Origin: Isoetes taiwanensis
Lineage: Eukaryota > Streptophyta > Lycopodiopsida > Isoetales > Isoetaceae
Reading direction: 5' to 3'
DNA length: 64,000 nucleotides
Assembly (NCBI GenBank): GCA_021234155.1
Contig: JAJEKV010000005.1
Coordinates: 24,131,584-24,195,583 of the forward strand
Position 1 is the stretch's first letter. Each line of letters opens with the position of its first letter. The position numbers and the translations under genes were made by a program. A model generated the notes under the pieces. The model saw only the letters and a program-made list of their open reading frames with translations, did no database searches and was not told where the DNA came from. Shown piece after piece: positions 48,068 to 60,247 of the stretch.

Positions 48068-49230
48068 TTAATGGTTTAAAACTACTATGCTTCTTGTGTG
48101 AGGCTCATAGCTTAATTTACTGCATATACTCCTGATATGCCACCTATCTACAGTAGGATCCACATCCAGGTTAACTAAATAGAGGGGATTGTTCAGCCAT
48201 TGATGCAAGAACTCAAGCTTTGTATGGCCTTTCCTAGTGCTATCTTGATACTGCATTGTGAGATATATCACATGGATGTCGAACAATAGTTGCATCTCCA
48301 TATCAAGCTTGCGGGTGCAGGAGGCTACTTCCTTGCGTGGCTTCGAGTTTCCAATTAAATACCATCATGGATGGACCAACTATTTCGCGAGATTCTTAGC
48401 CACTTTGGTGCACACTAGAGTAAGGATTTTCTATCCGTCGTTGCTTGTAGGCAAGCTCCTATGATAGAGAGACATAAGACAAAAGAGTTATATTAAATTT
48501 CTAAGGAAAAAAGGATTACACAATTGGTATACAAAGGTTACACTTGCATATGAAGTTCAAGTTTACAACATTTGTTATGCTTTTTAAATGAAGCTTGAGT
48601 TTATTTTACAAGGTTTTCTTGTGGTTCCATGCTGGACATGCAAGCCCATCTCTTCCTCTAACTCCCTCTTAAGGTTCCTCACTGATCTCGCATATCTCTT
48701 CTCAGGTGACGTTCGTATAGACCAATGTCTGGACTTTATTGAAGTTGTCAACGACTTCATTGTGGACTTAGCCAGGACTTTCTACCCTATGTTGCTCGTG
48801 GAAGCTTCCAAGTTATCAGTGCTATAACGGTCAAAAAGTTCCTATATGAGAGAGATTACAATAAAGTACCACACTTTATCTAATATATCAGTTCAACTCA
48901 AAAAGTTGGAGATGTTAATCCATATATCAATGTGTGTAATATGACACAAAGTAGTACAATCAATGTCCCTTTAGTCTCCTCAGAAGGAACTCATATATCT
49001 TTGCTTCCTCTTCATTGTCTGAGATCCTCTTTAATGACAAGATCAGAGCCAATGAAGATGTGACAGCCTCAAATGCTAGAGGTTGTTCATTCCTTACTTC
49101 TGTTGCTGCTATGAGAACTTTTGTTGATCGGATTTTTGGCAAATCTCGGTCAACATAGAAGAATTGCACTCTAAAGGTGAAGTGTACTTTAAAGATGAGG
49201 GGGGTTAATTATAAAGCCCAAATATTGTAA
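48068..49230 (-). pseudogene. Three gene-like minus-strand reading frames, identity unknown
   Basis: Minus-strand frames at about 49225-48960 (ends FLLRRLKGH), 48781-48584 (contains RNLKRELEEEMGLHVQ) and 48330-48068 (contains HTKLEFLHQWLNNPLYLVN) have balanced amino-acid composition unlike the shadow frames nearby. They could be exons of one decayed host gene separated by introns. None has a clear start and each is under 100 codons, so chance is possible. No family recognised. Confidence 0.25.
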
Positions 49231-49562
49231 AGGTCTAAAGCACCAAAAAAATAAAGGGCCTAGATATAGTTGTAAAAAATTAAGGGGTTAGATTTGAGGA
49301 CAAAGGTGGTTGCAACAAAAAATTCAAAAAGGGCGCAAGGATCAATGATATGGCACTATCAAGGGTGGAGATTTTCATCAAATCAAAGGTCAAGATTTAT
49401 CAATTATAAATATTTCGAGGAGCAAGATGCTCCTCCTATCTCCCTGATGCATGATTCTTGAGAGGGTTCAAAAACCTCTTCCTGCTCGTGGGCTCAGAGG
49501 CCCTCCATATCTCAGAGGCATGGAGGGCAAATTGCATTGTATTTCTTCTTTTATTCTTATTA

Positions 49563-49589
49563 CTAGAAAATTGCCCACCGTTGGTGGGC
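49563..49589 (-). mobile_element. Probable Helitron 3' terminus
   Basis: On the minus strand: hairpin GCCCACC-AAC-GGTGGGC, then AATTTT, then CTAG followed by T. This fits the Helitron 3' signature (a short GC-rich hairpin about ten bases before CTRR, insertion between A and T). The 5' TC end would lie at higher coordinates. The rolling-circle replicase gene is not seen, so this would be a non-autonomous or truncated copy. Confidence 0.5.
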
Positions 49590-50088
49590 TTTCGATGTGA
49601 TTGTATATGAAGATTCGAACACTAATGTGTTGTCTATGAGTAAGTGACGTTAAATTGAGTTTTTAATGTTTGGTAAGATGTAGTTGTGTCCTCTAATTTG
49701 GCAAACCTAGTTTGAGTAGTGCTTTCATCTGTTTTCTTATTGCAAAAGTCCTCCTTGTTGTAAAAATGTAAAGCGCTTTCTTTACCAAATCACAAAAAGG
49801 ATTGTTAACCATTGTTAACAAAAAGGAAAATTATGGACAAAAGATTGCCTTAGGCAGAACGTCGCGACCTAAGGAAAGGGCCAATTTGGCCGAATGGATC
49901 AGGAAAAAAGGGTGATGGTTCTAATAATAGTGCAAGGAAAAAGGATCTAGGCAAATCGGGGAGAACGATGGGCATCACAGAACCAGCCTTTAGATTATCG
50001 GCCGTTTTTACTTGGAATTTCGGAGGGGGCAGAGCATCGCTAAGTACTGCGGGCTGCAATGGATCGGGCTGGAATTGATGGAGGCCAT
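49590..50088. other. Sequence between Helitron end and element E
   Basis: Would be the Helitron body if the terminus call is right. A minus-strand frame (50088-49850, about 79 codons outside the LTR) is proline-rich (LPPPKFQVK, PIVLPDLPRSFF). It is not recognised and may be a captured gene scrap or chance. Confidence 0.25.
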
Positions 50089-52049
50089 TGTTGCCCCCAA
50101 AGGGCAACATGCTAATTGTGATCCATGCATTTAAAACTAGGTCAACTAATCTTGGGATGCTAGGTCAAAGTTTGGAAGATCCTTGGCATTCAATATTGTT
50201 GTGGAGGTCAAAAGGGTGTTCATTTTTCAAGTCAACAAGTGCTTAAGGCTCAAAACTACTTTAATTGAGGTCAAAATGCTTAGTCGAGAATATGCTCTAG
50301 AAGATTCGGGTTATGAAGTTTGGAAGACATTGCTTGAAGTTTGGAAGTTGAAGTTTGGAAGATTCCCCTATATGGTTCCATCCTTATCACCTTGCTTTTT
50401 GCCTAGCCACTTTTCCCTTCTTATATCCCTAACCTATCTTATTACCATTATTTGCTAATTTCCCCATGACATCTTCCTTATTCATTTTTCATGTCTACTT
50501 TTACACCATTGCTCTCCAAAATTGCCCCTTCTTTGCCATATTTGCCAAGTTTGCTCATCTCTAGTCATATTTTCCTTTTCTTTGCACACCTTTATGGGAT
50601 CTTGTTGTTTTAGTTTTTCTCATGCTATCTTCCCTCACCTTTGTGTCCACCATTCATTTTTCTTCTTCTACCATTGCACCTTATGGCGTGTACTTACTCA
50701 AGGCCTAAAAATGCCCCAGAATATTCTATGATTCCATCTCAAGCATGCAAAGGTTCCATGGTCTCCAAAATTCTCAAGTATTCCTTGCCTTTTTTCTAAG
50801 AGATCCTTAGAACCATGCTCGAAAAATCCAAAATAACCAAAATACAGCATATTCTGGAAATATACCCCTAAGAATACGGAACCGTATCGCGCCCTTTTCA
50901 CGAAAAATATGCTCGAGAACCCTAAATCCGAGTTTCTGGCTCGAATCACGCCGGATTTGATTCCATTCTCCCTGCAACCAATCTATTCTTGGATTCCGGA
51001 ACTTAAGCAACAATTTAAGCCTAAATTTATCACCCGAAATCACTGGAACCAAAATTCAAAAACTATATACAGGGAAAACACAATCAGGACATTTTCGAAG
51101 GCCCAGAAGTATTCAGATCATACGTTGATCATTGCTGAGCAAGATCTGGATGATCCTTGAAGTTCTTGAGCTCTCCTCAACTGGATCTACAAGATTTAGT
51201 TGACATTACTTTCAGAAATTACCTTATGACTTTTGATGATTATTTTCTTGTACTTGAAGCTATGAAGCATCCTTATCTGTTGTTATCTTGATATATTTAC
51301 CTTCATATCAATTCAAATTGACTGTCAAGTTGTTGAATTTGTCTCTGATATTTTCCTTAGCAATTCTTGCCACAAAAAATTCTATAGAAAAACCCCTGAG
51401 TGTTTCTTAGCGCCCTTGGCCTGTCTGCCACCTATCCTTGGGTGTTAAGAAAGCCAAAGGAGTTGGAATCATTCAAAAATACCAAGTGTAGCTCAAATTC
51501 AAAAAAATTGCTCTCGGTTTTGAACAGTTTTGACTGTATTTTGCCAAATCCAGTCACAAAAAATACCTATACACCTCCAAACTAAGATTTGACTGCTTGC
51601 CTCTCTTCCCCAACACCATTGCAACCTATCTGCTTTGGAAATTCTCAAAAAAAGTGATTGGCAACTCCAAATCTCAATTCCTGATCACTGTTTTCTACAT
51701 TTGACCTCTATTGACCAAAATTTGACCTCATTTTGAGCTCGAATAACTCACAGATTAAATCTCTGACTTGGTCAGAGGCTTTACTGTTGGTTACCTACAA
51801 CTTTTTTGACCAAGTCTACAGCATCTGACTCAAAAAATCGATCTGCATCCCAACACCACAATTGTTTTGGCAAAGGTAGCATTTTTTGAAAATGGGAAAG
51901 GTATAGAACTCAAACTTTTTGAACTGATCTTTGAAATTTTCTTGCATAGACTGATCACCTTAAGTGATCTGGAGGTCCTAACCCCAATTTGAGTGAAAAC
52001 TTGAATTGGATTCTTGTGGTTGACCTATAAGCCAGGTTTAGGGTCAACA
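50089..52049 (+). repeat. E 5' LTR
   Basis: 1961 bp, TGTTG/CAACA ends. TATA-like CTATATAC is near 51063, the U5 hairpin is upstream of 51970, and the primer-site copy TGGAGGTCCTA (C variant) is at 51970-51980. Confidence 0.9.
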
Positions 52050-52052
52050 TTT

Positions 52053-52070
52053 TGGAGGTCCTACCGAGAT
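52053..52070 (+). other. Primer-binding site of E, tRNA-Gln type, C variant
   Basis: TGGAGGTCCTACCGAGAT, three bases after the LTR, identical to C. Confidence 0.65.
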
Positions 52071-52090
52071 TTTCCTGGATCTCAGAACTC

Positions 52091-55000
52091 ATGGCTCCAA
52101 AGCAAAAATTTCCAGCAGAATCAGAACCATTGGAAGATGTTGATGTATCAAATCATTGCAGAGAGAGGCCATTGCCTTCTAGTTTCTCAGCCAGCTTACT
52201 TCAAAACATGCCATACCAGTTTGAGTTGAATGTCCCTGTTCCTTTGCCTACCTTTGATTCCAGCATGAGTGCTAACAGCTTTTTGAGAATATTTGAAGAC
52301 TATTACAGGGATTATGGTTTCAAGAAAGGATGCAAGCTTTCAGAATTTGAAAAATGTTTCAAAGATGAGAGTGAAGCTGGTGCTTGGTTAACTTATGAGA
52401 AGTTAATGGGTACCACCTCATGGGATGAACTCGTCAAGAAATTCCTGGATAGGTTTGGTAAGTTAGCTGCTCCCAACGATTTGGTTAATGAATTGCAAAG
52501 TTTTTCTATACATGCAGGAGAGAGTGTGAATCAGTACAAAGAAAGATTTAGCACATTTATGAGCAGGTGTCAAAGAGCACAAGTTACAATCCCCACTCTT
52601 TTCCTAGTTACTGCTTTCATCAATGGCTTGGAAAGAAGACCAGATATCCAAGGGAAATTGCTTAAGATCCAAGCTGCTGAAGGATTTGACTCTATATACA
52701 AAGTTTTTGCCAAGACCACTGACCTAACTCAGATGCTCTCTACTTTGCCTGACAAGCATCATGTTCCTCACCATAGCCATGATCCTTTCTACCCTGAAGC
52801 TTCTGATATCCATTATGATCATCACCCTTCTATTCCAGTTTATGCCATACAAAAAGAGAAAAAGAAATCTAAAGAGGAGGAAGCCAATTCTCAAGTTGCA
52901 GAGGTCAAGTCAGACCTATCCAAAGTTACTGAAGCCTTGGCAGAAATAACCAAACAGTTGGTTGAACTCAAGGCTGCAAGAACAGGTAAAACTTACCCTG
53001 AATGTGTTTATTGTAATAGGAATTCCCATCCATCAGAAATTTGCTATTGGCGGGTGTGTCCCAAGTGCAATAAAAAAGGTCATTTTGGAAAGGAATGCCC
53101 TGTTTGTTCTTTTTGTAAAGAAGTTGGCCATACTGATGCTAGGTGTGCTCTTAAAGAATATTTTGCTAAACAGGAAAAGGAAAAGAAGCCAGAGCCAAAA
53201 CCTCCAGTCAGATTTGCTGAACCAAGCACCTCTATAAGATTTATTCAAGCTACTGAAGTTCCTAAGTCAGAAGAAGTTATGGTGGTGCAAACCAGAAGTA
53301 TGAATGAAACTCACGTGCATGCTGAACCAAGTAGGCATTCTATTGCCAGGTCTTCTCCTCCTATGGTGGAAGCACCTGCTCAAATCATAGCCCCACCCCC
53401 TCAACAAAAATATGGTAAGAAGGATCAAGACTTTGATGAGGTTGATGTTCTGCTTAAAAATTCCAAAGTAAGTGTGGACCTTTTCACATTGCTAAAAATT
53501 GCACCTAGCTATAGAAAAAGAGTACTGCAACAAACTGGTAGTGAGGCATTGAATGCTTGTGTGAATTTTACTGATGCTACTGACCTTATTCTAGCACAGA
53601 ATGAAGAAGACCCTGGAGCATTCACATGTTCAGCTGCTTTAGGAGGGTATACCTTTTCAAATGTGTTACTTGATGGGGGTTCCCCTCTAAATATCATGCC
53701 ATATCATATTATGAAGAAATGTGGTTTCGAGGTGGATAAGAAAGCTTCTATGTTATTAAAATCTTTTTATAATGCCAAGATTTCTCCTATTGGTGTGGTG
53801 ACTAAGGTGCCTGTTAATACAGAGGGCATAACTGTAGCTGCTAACTTTATTGTGGTGGCTTTTGAAGATATAGGAGATGAATCTGATATCTATGACTTAC
53901 TTTTAGGGAGGAGATGGTTAGCCACTGTGGATGCCAGGCCAGTCTGGTCTCAAGGGAGATGTACCATCTCCAATGGCTCTCAAACTGCTACAATTTATAA
54001 CCAAGAGGGCTCTTATGACTCCAAAGAAGAGGTAAACTTTATTAAAGAAATGCTAATTGAAGAACCTTTGGGATCTTACAGGGTAAAAAATATAAAACCA
54101 AGAAAATATGAAATGGTTCCTCTTATTATGGAAAGTGCACCTCCCAGCATACAAGGACCAACATGGTACTTATGGTTTGATGGAGGTAATTCTAAAAAAC
54201 TAAATGTTGCATCATCTGCTGCCATTTTGAAAGACTCTTCTCACAAACTCTTAGCTAAAGTAGGAAGGATCTTTCCTCAAGTCACCTCTAATGTGGCATA
54301 ATATAAGGCTTTGATTGCAGGTCTCCAGGAAGCTAAATCTATGGATATTGCCAATATTCACATTTATGGTGATTCACAATTAATATGCAGACAAGTTTCA
54401 GGGGAGTATCAAACAAAAAATGCAGATATGGAGCTCTTGAAGAATCAAGCAATGGGAGTACTCTCGAGTTTTGCTTCATGGAAAATCACTCATATCCCCA
54501 GGGAACAGAATTTTGAAGCTGATGCTTTGTGTAGGGAGACTCTCATGTCACATTTAACTGAGGGAGCCATTCCTGAAGATGATCTTGATGACAATGAAGT
54601 AAAAGCACTCTGTCCTATTTTGACCATTGATGCATCAGAAAAGAAGGATATTGAGGAGATTGGGTACACCTAGAACTCTGTTTGTTGGAGATCTGATTGA
54701 ATATCAAAACAGGGAGAGTATACAAATGTTTTTTGAAGAAAGAAAGGATGTATTTGCCTCGGACTATTCAGAACTATCAGGTATCAAAACTGAGGTATGC
54801 CAATTTGAAATTAAAATCAAGGAAGGTTGTAAACCTGTTTTTCAAAAATTAAGGAGGATTAATGCTTCACTTATGGGGCTAATCAAGGATGAATTGAATA
54901 AGATGTTAGATGCAGGTGTGATTATTGAAATCATTATTCCTGAATGGGTATCTTGCATTGTTCCTGTAGAGAAGAAAAGTGGTGCTTTAAGAATTTGCAT

Positions 55001-57118
55001 TGATTATCGAGATCTCAACAAAGCTACCATCAAGGATTGTTACCCTTGGCCTTTTTTAGAAGAGATACTATATGCTGTAGCAGGTAAGGAGGTGTATTCA
55101 TTTTTGGATGGATTCTCAGGATTCAACCAGATCAGCATCAAAGAAGAAGACCAGCCAAAAACTTCCTTTATCACTCCCTGGGGTACATATGCTATGAAAA
55201 GAATGCCTTTTGGTTTGATGAATGCTCCAGCCACCTTCCAAAGGGCAATGGATGTTATTTTCAAATCAATGTCTGCTGAAGAGTTCAGGGTGTACTTAGA
55301 TGACCTTTGCTTAGGCTCTAATCCATCTAGTCATGTGGAGCCACTTGCAAAAATTTGTTCTTTGTGCAGGAGCTCAGGAGTCAATCTAAATCCAAAGAAA
55401 TGCATCTTTTTTGCATCAAAAGGACAACTCTTAGGGCATGAAGTATCCAGCCAAGGCATTCAGGTTGCTCAAGACAAGATTGAAGCCCTCAAAAAATTAG
55501 CACCTCCCAAGAATCTAAAACAGGTCAAAAGTTTTGTTGGTATGACAAGTTTTCTCAGGATGTATATTCCTAATTTTGCTCATATTTTGAGCCCTATTTC
55601 TAGATTGACAAGGGTAGGCAAGTTCTCCAAGTCTGAAAGTAAGCATATACCTATCACATGGACTTCAGAATGCCAAGAGGCTTTTGACTTTCTCATTCAA
55701 TCCATATGTGAAGCCACACTTTTGAGGAAACCAGATTTGAATATGCCATTTGAAGTTTATATTACTGTTACTAAAAAAGGTATAGGATTAGCCATTTTGC
55801 AGGAAAAGCACACCATAGTGTTTGCAAGTAAACAATGGTCTGCTCTAGAGGAGAGGTATACCAGAATAGAAAAAAGTGCTGCTGCCCTCATGTTTCTTAT
55901 CAATAGGCAAGGACACTTGCTCCTGAAAAGTCAAGTTCAAGTCTACATGAAGCAAAATCCAATGGGTCTACTATTTGGTAAGGCAACCAGTAAGCCAAAA
56001 ATCCAAAGGTGGGCTTGTAAGTTGCAAAGTTATGATATTTCTGTAAAAGAATTACATTTGGTACGAAGTCCTAGTCTTTATTTGCCTTATATATTTTTTG
56101 ACCATGAGGATGAGTTGGATACTGCTGATATTTCACTTGTAGTAGCTCATGTAGAAGTAACTCCAGAAGATCAAGCTGATGGTGGGTGGCAACAACCTAT
56201 CAGAGACTTCTTACAACATGGAATTATCTCTTCAAGCCTCACTTCAAACCAAAAAAGGAGACTCAAGGATAAATGCAAACAATTCAAGATGATAGACAAT
56301 GTCTTGTGCAAAGTCAACCGAGATGGAGTCTTGTTGAGATGTGTGAATGAAAGTGAGTCTGCTCTAATCATCAGAGAAATGCACAAAGGTATTTGTGGAG
56401 GGCATTTTGCTGGTGATACTACAGCAAAAAAGATTCTCAGGTCTGGATACTATTGGCCTACTGTTTTTAAAGATTGTTATGATATTATAAAGACTTGCCA
56501 TCAATGCCAAATCTTTAGCAAAAGAATTTTACTTCCAGCTGCCCTTAATCCCATCATATCTCCAGGGCCTTTTCAAATTTGGGGGTTGGATTATATTGGC
56601 CTTATTAATCCTTCTTCTGCAGGTCAACATCAGCATATCATTGTGGCCACAGATTATTTTACTAAATGGGCAGAAGCTATACCTTTGAAGCAGGCTAATG
56701 CTGCCACAACTGCAAGATTTTTACATGAGTATGTTTGCTCCAGGTTTGGTATTCCTTTTCAGTTGCATTCTGATAGGGGCACACCTTTTGTTAATGAAGT
56801 TATTGCTAACTTGATGGACATCATGAAAGTCAAGCATACCAAGAGCTCCTCATACTATCCCCAAGGTAATGGACAAGCTGAAGCCACTAACAAAGTGTTG
56901 AAAAATATCTTGCAGAAGACAGTTGAGATCAACAAGAGAGATTGGCATGTCAAAATAGTGGATGCACTTTGGGCTTATAGAGTCACTATCAAAACAGCTA
57001 CAAATCATACACCCTTCAATTTGGTTTATGGCATAGAGGCAGTCTTACCAGTGGAACTTGAGTTGCCCTCCCTGAGGTTAGCTTATAAATTATGTTTACC
57101 TTTTGAACATGCCTTGCA
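52091..57118 (+). pseudogene. E gag-pol with one stop and one frameshift
   Basis: I place the start at 52091 (MAPKQKF), matching F, although the frame is open from 52052. Gag, coiled coil, three CCHC knuckles, protease (LLDGGSPLN) and the first half of the archaeal-type RNase H are open. The TAA at 54299-54301 falls on the codon for that enzyme's catalytic Glu (NVAEYKAL in other copies). The same frame then continues through the third and fourth acids to 54673. A short deletion near 54650 shifts the frame. From there, RT (YLDDL near 55295), the acid-free RNase H and the integrase with both Asp motifs and QGNGQAEATNK are open to the junction. Two small lesions separate it from a full frame up to the point of truncation. 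Confidence 0.9.
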
Positions 57119-57728
57119 GGCATTTTTGTGAGTTCAGTAGTCTTGGCAAAGACTTTATAAATGGAGTCAAATCCTTCAGCAGCTTGAATCTTGATTAGAT
57201 AAAGGATGAAACAAGGAAGAGTGTGGGAGTAGTGACTTGGCACTTTTGGCATCTGTTCATGAAAGCACTGAATCTCTCTTTATATTGACTCACACTTTCA
57301 TCTGCATAGATAGAGAAGCTCTGCAATTCATTAACAAGATCTTTAGGAGCAGCAAGCTTACCAAATCGATCCAAAAACCTTGTGACTAGATCATCCCATG
57401 AGGTGGTTCCCATTATCTTTTCATAAGTAAGCCAAGCTCCAGCCCCAATTTCTTCCTTGAAACATTTCCAGAATTCTGATAGTTTGCAGCCTTTTTTGAA
57501 ACCATAGTCCCTGTAATAATCTTCAAATGTTCTCAAGAAAGTATTAGCACTCATATTAGAATCAAACATAGGCAAAAGAGTAGGAATATTTAGTTCAAAC
57601 TGATATGGCATGCTTTGGAGCAGACTTGTTGAGAAAGTAAGAGGCAAGGGCCTCTCCCTTATGTGTTCAGATGCTTCAACATCATCCTGTGGTTCTTGTT
57701 CAGCTGGAAACTTTTGTTTTGGAGCCAT
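57119..57728 (-). pseudogene. G gag, 5' part
   Basis: On the minus strand, starts MAPKQKF at 57728-57726 and follows the Gag capsid region (DYYRDYGFKKGCKLSEF, GAWLTYEK, FLDRFGKLAAPKDLVNEL). A deletion near 57200 removes about a dozen codons and shifts the frame. The IQAAEGFDSIYKVFAKTTEL segment resumes in another frame and is cut at 57119. Knuckles and pol are absent. Confidence 0.85.
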
Positions 57729-57750
57729 GAGTTCTCGAGTTCCAGGAAAA

Positions 57751-57767
57751 TCTCGGTAGAACCTCCA
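57751..57767 (-). other. Primer-binding site of G, tRNA-Gln type
   Basis: On the minus strand TGGAGGTTCTACCGAGA begins at 57767, four bases from the LTR. It is the T variant, the same as its U5 copy at 57841-57851. Confidence 0.65.
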
Positions 57768-57771
57768 AAAA

Positions 57772-59742
57772 TGTTGACCCTCAACCTGGCTCAAGAGTCA
57801 AACACAAGAAGCCAACTTGAAACTATGTTCAAGTTGGGGTTAGAACCTCCAGATCACTTAAGGTGATCAATCTGTACAAGAAATATTCAGAGAAACAGCT
57901 CAAATATCAAATGTTCATACCTTTCCCAATTCAGAAATATGGGACCTTCACTCAAATCGATGTAGCTGGTAGAGATGGATTGATTTCTGAAGTCAGATGA
58001 TTGTGACTGGTACAGAAAAGTTGTGGGCATGCAATGTTAAAAACCTTGACCAAGCCTGGGCTCAAACCTGTGAGATATTCGGGTTCAAAGTCGGGTCAAT
58101 TTTTGGTCAATGTGAGTCAAGACCGCCGACAGATCTCAGAATTATAGAACTCGAGTTGCAAATGGATTTTTTGAGAAATTCCAAAGCTAAGGTGATGCAC
58201 ATATACTAGGGATATGAGGCAAACAATCAAATCCTTTTTTGGATCATCAAAAGTATTTTTTTTGGTACCGATTTGTAAATGACAGTCAAGAATCATGTCA
58301 GACAGAATATGAAAATTTGTAACTTGAGCTTTGAAGGCGATTTTTTTGAACTTTTTGTGCACACAGGTGCAAATATATGCAAGAATGAAAGGCAACTTGT
58401 CAAATGCAAGTATGGAGTGCATGATGTTTCACTGTAAAATATTTGGAATGGCAAAAATGCTAGAAATCATCACAGACAGGTTTTTCAATACTTGGCAGGC
58501 AATTTTCATTGATATGAAGGAAATACAAAGTGAATATAAGTCATAAGAAGATAAATCAATCATCAGAGGATATCATATGGTCATGTAATAATATCAGGAT
58601 AAAATAATCAGTCTAATTTTTGCAAATCAGACTGTGGAATGCTCAGGACTTCAAGAACTTCTTCAGATCATGCTCAACATGTATCAATGTCGATGTTTGA
58701 TGCGTCTTGGCCTTCAAAAAGTGTCTCAGTCGAATCCCCTGTATATAGTTCAATTTTCAAATGATTTCCAAATCTTAGCCTCAATTTACGGGTTTATTCA
58801 ATTCCTAGAGGGTGGGAAGATAAAAATAGATAGGTTGCAGGGTCGTTGGATCCAAATCCGCCGTGATTTGGGCTGAGAAACTTGGTTTAGGGTTCTTGGC
58901 CGTATTTTTGTGGAAATGGCGCGATACGGACTCTATATTTTCGAAGGTATATCTCGGAATATGCTGTATTTTGACCTTTTAAGAACCTTCGACCATGGTT
59001 TTAAAGAGTCCTCTTAAAATAATCAAAGAGCTCTTGGACATTTTAAGACCATGGGAAATTTTCACACACTTGGGAGAGATCATGGAATATTTTAGAGCAT
59101 CTTTGGTCTTATTTTTTCAAAGCAAGGATATACCATGGAGACACGTGTAAACATGAGAGCTCATAGGAAATTGGAAAATGAACCATGGAGAAATAGAAAA
59201 ATTATGAGGCAATGGTAAAAATGAGAAGTTGGGCTAAGGATATTTGCAAAAAGGGGGTAGTGAGAAGACAAACAATGGTATCTTATGGTCATGAATAAAA
59301 GTGGGCTAGGAACAAACTCAAAGGGGTAAATATGACAAAATAGGCATGGTAAGGTATGGTTATGAAGAAGTGACTAGGAAAGAATGCAAAGGGGAAATAT
59401 AGTAAAGTAAGAGAGGGGATATGGATGAGAAAAATAAAGGCAATGACTGAGATTTTGGAACCATGTGAAAATAGGGGTCTTCCAAACTCTAACTTCCAAA
59501 CTTCTACAAATTACTTCCAATCTTCATAACCCAGGTTCTTCTAGAGCATGTCTTTGATCATAAAGAAAGTACCTCTTGTGATGTTTGACCTTGAACATTT
59601 GACTTTAGATGGAGCACCTTTGGTTCTTCACATCAATGTTGACTACCAAGCTCTTCCAAACTTTGACCTAGTCTTACAAGATAACTTGACCTAGCTTTAA
59701 TGCATAGACCAACAATTAGTATGTTGCCCTTTGGGGGCAACA
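57772..59742 (-). repeat. G 5' LTR
   Basis: 1971 bp, near-identical to 40422-42384, with the terminal hairpin at the 59742 end. It is followed by the duplicated GGTGT and then unrelated sequence. Confidence 0.9.
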
Positions 59743-59748
59743 GGTGTG

Positions 59749-59992
59749 TAGCTTGAGGGTGTGGTCCTGAATGTTAGTCTTGTTGGACTAGCATGGATGT
59801 ATAAGATTGGCGAGTTATTGGCAAGGCAAGGCAACCGAATGGCAAAGGATAACCGTAGCTACGGTTTAAATAATAATTGTCAAGGCCAGTTATTATCATG
59901 GTCAAGGGGCTTATAGCACAATTTAAATCTTATAAATGTCTAAGGTTTTAGAATAGCTAAAATATTGTAGCTATACATTAAAAAGGCATTCA
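59749..59992 (+). repeat. Direct repeat R, copy 1
   Basis: About 240 bp (GTAGCTTGAGGG ... AAAAAGGCAT) repeated with ~15% visible difference at 60931-61168. G inserted at its left edge. It could be the LTR of another small element, but TG/CA ends and a primer site were not found. Confidence 0.7.
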
Positions 59993-60242
59993 CTGGTGCA
60001 AAAAGTATTTGGCAATAATGGATGAAATTGAAAATTTTAGATTGGTGTCTAAAATTTTGAGCAGTAGTTGGTGCTACTGGTTGAGGTTGGTGCTTCAAAA
60101 AAAACCATTATTCTTTTCTAAGCCTTACCCATTCTTTGAGTTAAAAAAAAAAAAAAAAAAACCTTTTTAATTATTACAAATTAGGACTTTGCTAATCGTA
60201 CTCTAACTCCATAGATCAATTCAATCCTTTCAGTACCTCAAA
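59993..60242. other. Spacer with poly-A run
   Basis: No gene. It contains a 19-base A run at 60143-60161 and GGTTGGTGCT-like motifs. Confidence 0.5.
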
Positions 60243-60247
60243 TTTAA

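Larger units (their letters stand above)
50089..57118 (+). mobile_element. Subfamily A element E, 3' end missing
   Basis: 5' LTR, primer-binding site and a nearly intact gag-pol on the plus strand, ending inside the integrase C-terminus where G gag resumes in the opposite direction. It is closely related to C but has far fewer breaks. The bases before the LTR are GCCAT. Confidence 0.88.
40422..59742 (-). mobile_element. Subfamily A element G, split by a 12.5-kb foreign block
   Basis: Two near-identical minus-strand LTRs (40422-42384 and 57772-59742) are bounded by the same five bases, GGTGT, at 40417-40421 and 59743-59747. This shows that they are the ends of one insertion. Integrase to mid-RT remains at 42931-44631 and gag at 57119-57728. 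The 44632-57118 block is not G, and the region from late Gag to mid-RT is missing. Confidence 0.85.

Noticed and set aside
57663-57866. Plus-strand frame near the G primer site
   Set aside because: Antisense shadow of G gag and LTR.
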